This document shows, piece by piece, positions 63,444-64,000 of a stretch of 64,000 bases of DNA. The position numbers and the translations under genes were made by a program. Under the pieces are notes generated by a model. It was not told the origin of the DNA, searched no databases, and saw only the letters and a program-made list of their open reading frames with translations. Numbering within the stretch: position 1 is the stretch's first letter; each line of letters begins with the position of its first letter. Origin of the DNA: Heliocidaris erythrogramma (Eukaryota; Echinodermata; Echinoidea; Camarodonta; Echinometridae); the NCBI GenBank assembly GCA_025617745.1, contig CM046870.1, positions 26,269,501 through 26,333,500 on the forward strand, written 5' to 3'.

Positions 63444-64000
63444 CTGGTAAATCATTTCCATGCATCATAAATAGATTTTAGAAATTTAATGACATCCATA
63501 GAGAACTGAAAATCTGGCTAATTAGGTTAAATTTCAGAATTTCATTTTATTTCAGTGTTAGAGTCTTGACCCTAAGCCTAGGCTAAGCTAACTACTGTCA
63601 TGACTGTCAACTTTTTTATTTTAGAATCTGTCACTCATGTCAACAACAAGCCCAAGTTAGATATAATCTAGTCTATTTACATTAAAGCACGTAATTTAAA
63701 GAATTAATGCAAAGAGAACTTCTAGTCTTGCATCAACAAATTTTAAGTCTGGTCAGCCCATAATCCAGGCCAGCCCAGACCAGGCCAGTGTATGCTGCGC
63801 TGTAGACTGTAGTGAATCACCGTACCGTATGCACTGCAGTGCAGTGCAGCGTACGGTACTGAAGTTTCAGTTTCACACTGCACTAATTTTCATTTAATCG
63901 CCTTTTCAGTTTGCTTGTTTTTAAACAGGTAGACCTATAATCGGATTTTATTGGGCTTACCATCAGAATCCGAAGTCAACTATCATTAACATCTGAATTT
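63444..64000. other. No gene recognised
   Basis: A TGCACTGCAGTGCAGTGCAG palindromic stretch lies at 63831-63850. Nothing else. Confidence 0.55.

Overview
Organism. This is eukaryotic nuclear DNA from an animal, most likely a marine invertebrate; a deuterostome such as an echinoderm is my guess, not a demonstrated fact. The evidence is one gene split into GT-AG exons by kilobase introns, CR1/L2-like LINE fragments, a tRNA-derived SINE, many terminal-inverted-repeat (TIR) and foldback elements, minisatellites, and numerous poly-C/poly-G and TC/AT/ATC tracts. There is no operon structure, CRISPR array or prokaryotic signal.  Gene. Only one host gene could be established: a plus-strand asparagine synthetase (glutamine-hydrolysing) spread over at least 13305-60107. 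Ten coding exons join in phase into 1746 nt (581 residues plus stop), provided one missing G is restored in exon 2. Two problems break the model as assembled. One is a 1-nt deletion in a G run in exon 2. The other is a 2.73-kb tandem duplication that carries exons 7 and 8 twice; because the pair totals 335 nt, including both copies would shift the frame.  Layout. 1-5094: a LINE reverse-transcriptase fragment split by a tandem-dimer Helentron/HINE-like rolling-circle element, with a reconstructible target site. 5095-13304: repeat-rich upstream DNA. 13305-13571: exon 1, followed by a 16-kb intron 1. Intron 1 holds nested MITEs, a minus-strand LINE, purine-rich tracts, CGTACG-rich TIR elements, a GAATTTGAATG-word TIR element, and a 437-bp tandem array with NRF1-, CRE- and ETS-like sites. 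29589-32675: exons 2 and 3. 32676-43970: intron 3, dominated by about 4 kb of a 60-bp CCCATATGGG-type minisatellite and a related 185-bp array. 43971-51418: exons 4 to 6, with a TTAA-flanked T2/Kolobok-like element and a second GAATTTGAATG-word element between them. 52058-58240: a third such element, a SINE against the exon 7 acceptor, and the tandem duplication. 58931-60107: exons 9 and 10. 60108-64000: flank without a recognisable gene.  Main observation. Several unrelated-looking TIR or foldback elements here are each built from many irregularly spaced, degenerate copies of one short word, in opposite orientation in the two arms: GAATTTGAATG, CGTACG, ATCGTACGAT, TTCATTATTCCGAA. The best case is a three-copy family with about 20-bp TIRs and TA target duplications. 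The layout resembles the subterminal transposase-binding arrays of CACTA elements. All positions were read by eye; no alignment or database search was run.
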